Shown: one piece after another, positions 62,677 to 64,000 of the stretch
How the letters are laid out: each line of letters starts with the position of its first letter
Position numbering within the stretch: position 1 is the first letter of the stretch
DNA from: Bacillota bacterium
Lineage (GTDB): Bacteria; Bacillota_A; Clostridia; Lachnospirales; Lachnospiraceae
Direction of reading: 5' to 3'
Length of the DNA stretch: 64,000 nucleotides
NCBI GenBank assembly: GCA_023407175.1
Contig: JAEYMU010000053.1
Coordinates: forward strand, 310,001 to 374,000
The notes under the pieces: model-generated
Databases searched by the model: none
The model's input: the letters and a program-made list of their open reading frames with translations, nothing else
What the model was told of the DNA's origin: nothing
Made by a program: the position numbers and the translations under genes

Positions 62677-64000
62677 TTACCATCGCTTGAATATACGATT
62701 AAAAATCGGCTTTATAAATGATAATGTAGTTTTATTCTTTGCAATCAGCATTATTACTGCATAAAGCATTGCAGATAGTATAATTATTCCCAAAGTACTT
62801 AACAAGCTCATATCTGTAACCGATTTATTCATAAGAATGCACACCATTCCCATAACCGCAGATCCTATACTAACTTGAATCCAGTGTTTCCAGTCAAGAT
62901 GAATTCGGCATAGTTTAGCGCTCAAAACGGCCTGAATGATAAAAATTAATATTTCTGCTGCCAAAATCGTTAAAGCAGCACCCTCCTGAGCCATAGCAGG
63001 CAACAGTATAAAATTAAGCAATATATTAGCTATGGCGCTTAAGATAGTCGCAACCATTACCTCTCGTTCTTTTTTAAATGGGAGCAATATTCCATGGGTA
63101 AGATATGTAGCCAACATTGAAAAAAATAGTGCAAAAGCCAAGATTTGCAACGTGGTTGTCGCTTCGGTATATTCTGCTCCACCCAAAATATAAATGATTT
63201 TCTTTGACATGATTATTAAGCCAATTGTTGCCGGAACAAGTATTAAGGACAGGGCATTCAGAATTTTTGCCAAAGTAGCTTTATATTTTATATCATCATT
63301 ATTGGCTACATAACTCGACAACCGCGGTAAGGTGACTGCTAATAAAGCTCCCACAACAGATTTTACAATGCTGTACACTTTTGAAGCGATTCCATATAAT
63401 CCGGTACTGTAATCACCGCAAAAAATTCCAAGCATTGTTGCATTTGAGTTTACATATATTGTGGTTGCTATTGAAGAAGCAAAAAGAATACAAATCGGCT
63501 TTGTATGTAGGTTAAATTTAATATCTCTGGTCAACATCAAGTGCGTATAACGATACGAATGCAGAAATGCCCAAATATTCGCACCTACATTAGAAAAAAC
63601 AGCAATAGAAACATAAATCAAAATATCCTGCTTCGTTTTAACAAATATGAACATTCCGATTATTGAGATTAGCTGTACCGCAAGAGTACGTATTGTTATA
63701 TAGAAATAATCTTCGAAAATAGTATACAGCCATGTAATTCCTATCGTATTTCCAAAAATCATCAGGCTTTGAATAAGAATTAATGATGTATATTCTTCAA
63801 ATGCTGGAAAAAGCACAATTACTGCAAACAGTAATACATATGCTATTATTGTGGATAAGATATTAATAGTAAAAACCTGATTGATAAAGGCTTCAAACTT
63901 GATTAAATTTCCTTTATAACGTGACCCTTCCCGTATCGCATAGGTCGAGATCCCAAGTCCGGCAACAAGAACAAAATAATTCACAATTGAATTGGTAAAA
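62677..64000 (-). CDS. Second Wzx-type flippase, partial (5-prime end beyond the window)
   Basis: Open to the right edge; the frame before the first Met reads FTNSIVNYFVLVAGLG, matching FANSVISYFILFAGLG of the flippase at 49 kb, so at least 35-45 residues lie outside. About 440 residues with 12 TM helices. It is clearly homologous to the first flippase over its length. A second polysaccharide unit to the right is likely. Confidence 0.9.
   Translation of the reverse strand, partial: FTNSIVNYFVLVAGLGISTYAIREGSRYKGNLIKFEAFINQVFTINILSTIIAYVLLFAVIVLFPAFEEYTSLILIQSLMIFGNTIGITWLYTIFEDYFYITIRTLAVQLISIIGMFIFVKTKQDILIYVSIAVFSNVGANIWAFLHSYRYTHLMLTRDIKFNLHTKPICILFASSIATTIYVNSNATMLGIFCGDYSTGLYGIASKVYSIVKSVVGALLAVTLPRLSSYVANNDDIKYKATLAKILNALSLILVPATIGLIIMSKKIIYILGGAEYTEATTTLQILAFALFFSMLATYLTHGILLPFKKEREVMVATILSAIANILLNFILLPAMAQEGAALTILAAEILIFIIQAVLSAKLCRIHLDWKHWIQVSIGSAVMGMVCILMNKSVTDMSLLSTLGIIILSAMLYAVIMLIAKNKTTLSFIKPIFNRIFKRW

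Overview
The window looks like a chromosomal segment of a motile, Gram-positive anaerobe of the Clostridia, most probably a Lachnospiraceae (Clostridium XIVa) relative. The reasons are the flgM-flgN-flgK-flgK-flgL-fliW-csrA order with two flgK genes, strong GGAGG ribosome sites, consensus sigma-A promoters, CpsB/C/D-type polysaccharide control, sortase and VanZ genes, and many Lachnospiraceae-like two-gene units. Most genes lie on the minus strand. No rRNA, tRNA or CRISPR array was seen.

1-6.8 kb is the late flagellar operon, read leftwards from a sigma-28-like promoter before flgM and running out of the window inside csrA. 6.9-23.5 kb is ordinary housekeeping and regulation: a CtpA-type protease, a CdaR/PucR-type regulator, a chemoreceptor, a sugar ABC ATPase (MsmK/UgpC type), two YitT proteins, an LCP-like membrane protein, two short-chain dehydrogenases, an ECF sigma/anti-sigma pair divergent from a GH1 beta-glucosidase, a MarR unit with its operator, and rplM-rpsI behind a perfect consensus promoter and a structured leader.

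23.7-33.5 kb is cell-surface territory. A signal-peptide protein, a sortase, a membrane protein and the CpsB-CpsC(Wzz)-CpsD phosphoregulatory trio form one operon. It is followed (reading rightwards) by a large Ig-like surface protein, a VanZ protein, and a two-gene TIR plus four-helix membrane unit with its own promoter, which is a candidate defence system.

33.7-64 kb is a large exopolysaccharide/capsule locus. It can make GDP-fucose twice over (Gmd-Fcl-ManC de novo, plus FKP salvage) and dTDP-4-keto-6-deoxyhexose (RfbA, RfbB, RfbC, and an epimerase/reductase in place of RmlD). It also carries an unusual cassette (KdsC-type phosphatase, DRE-TIM aldolase, CMP-sugar cytidylyltransferase) that may make a CMP-activated ulosonic acid from pyruvate and an aldehyde. 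Assembly genes include a priming phosphoglycosyltransferase, GT4, GT8 and fucosyltransferase-like enzymes, an acyltransferase, a DUF115-type protein, Wzy and Wzx. A second Wzx runs off the right edge. A divergent pair of XRE regulators with repeated operator boxes sits at the head of the locus.

The polysaccharide locus is littered with broken DNA: an IS200/IS605 relic, two relics of one other IS, a truncated rfbB, a truncated and frameshifted kdsC paralogue, and two 148-bp MITE-like inverted repeats around gmd, one of which appears to supply the gmd stop codon. Several short genes and pseudogenes (csrA start, a 37-codon membrane peptide, transposase remnants) were found by reading translations directly.
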